Positions 5,946 to 6,045 of a stretch of DNA of 6,045 bases are shown one piece after another (the stretch's first letter is position 1; each line of letters starts with the position of its first letter). The DNA is from SKKC01 sp046542845 (GTDB lineage: Bacteria > Spirochaetota > Spirochaetia > DSM-27196 > SKKC01). A model generated the notes under the pieces. It was not told the origin of the DNA and ran no database searches. It was given only the letters and a program-made list of their open reading frames with translations. A program made the position numbers and the translations under genes. The DNA lies in the NCBI GenBank assembly GCA_046542845.1, contig JBKHAN010000114.1, positions 1-6,045 on the forward strand. Direction: 5' to 3'.

Positions 5946-6045
5946 GAAAGTGATGACGCTCCTTTTGCCGAAGGTCAGGGCATTTTACCGGAAATTCACG
6001 TTTGGTATGTGAGAATAGTATCTTGTTGCGAACGGCCCCTCATAA

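Larger units (their letters stand above)
5669..6045. other. 377-bp region without a convincing gene
   Basis: No reading frame here has both a start with a Shine-Dalgarno and recognisable protein sequence. It holds the kinase promoter candidate and the repeats listed separately. A gene entering from the right on the minus strand could end at a TAA at 5985-5987 (about 19 residues visible), but that tail is not recognisable. The region is probably the regulatory space upstream of the kinase. Confidence 0.5.

Noticed and set aside
5985..6044. Minus-strand tail of about 19 residues ending in TAA, as a possible 3' end of an upstream response regulator gene
   Set aside because: The residues do not resemble the end of an AraC-type regulator (no PxxYR-like ending) and the other minus frames are equally open, so it is not supported.
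1..6045. Search for CRISPR arrays, tRNA or rRNA genes, insertion sequences and defence genes
   Set aside because: No regularly spaced repeats, tRNA-like fold, transposase or terminal inverted repeats were seen; the window is a metabolic operon plus a sensor kinase.

Overview
This window looks like carbohydrate-utilisation DNA from a moderately GC-rich, free-living bacterium. The YesM-type two-component sensor kinase with an extracytoplasmic sensing region is a style common in Spirochaetes and in Paenibacillus or Clostridia-like Firmicutes. That lineage guess is inference; there is no rRNA or other marker here to fix the taxon.

Layout. Positions 1-3808 hold four plus-strand genes packed with essentially no spacing: (1) the C-terminal part of a KduD-type short-chain dehydrogenase, cut by the left edge of the window; (2) an IolB-type cupin isomerase; (3) an RraA/HMG-aldolase-family protein; (4) a 625-residue cytoplasmic protein with an all-helical N-terminal half and a beta-rich C-terminal half, which I read as a distant toroid (alpha/alpha) polysaccharide-lyase-like or DUF2264-like enzyme. 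Each junction has a 0-9 nt gap or a 1-nt overlap with a Shine-Dalgarno inside the preceding gene's end, so this is one operon that must begin left of the window. Positions 3836-5668 hold a convergent minus-strand sensor histidine kinase. Positions 5669-6045 contain no convincing gene, but do contain a good candidate sigma70 promoter for the kinase and several short repeats and dyads.

How the genes may work together (inference). A cytoplasmic lyase releasing unsaturated uronate from an imported oligosaccharide would give 4-deoxy-L-threo-5-hexosulose uronate. The IolB-like isomerase would do the KduI step and KduD would reduce the product to 2-keto-3-deoxygluconate (KDG). The RraA-type protein could cleave a 2-oxo acid made in the route. 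The kinase is of the class that in Bacillus (YesM) lies with rhamnogalacturonan genes, so it plausibly senses the glycan or its breakdown products. The least known elements are the 625-residue protein and the use of IolB-like and RraA-like enzymes in what looks like a uronate pathway.
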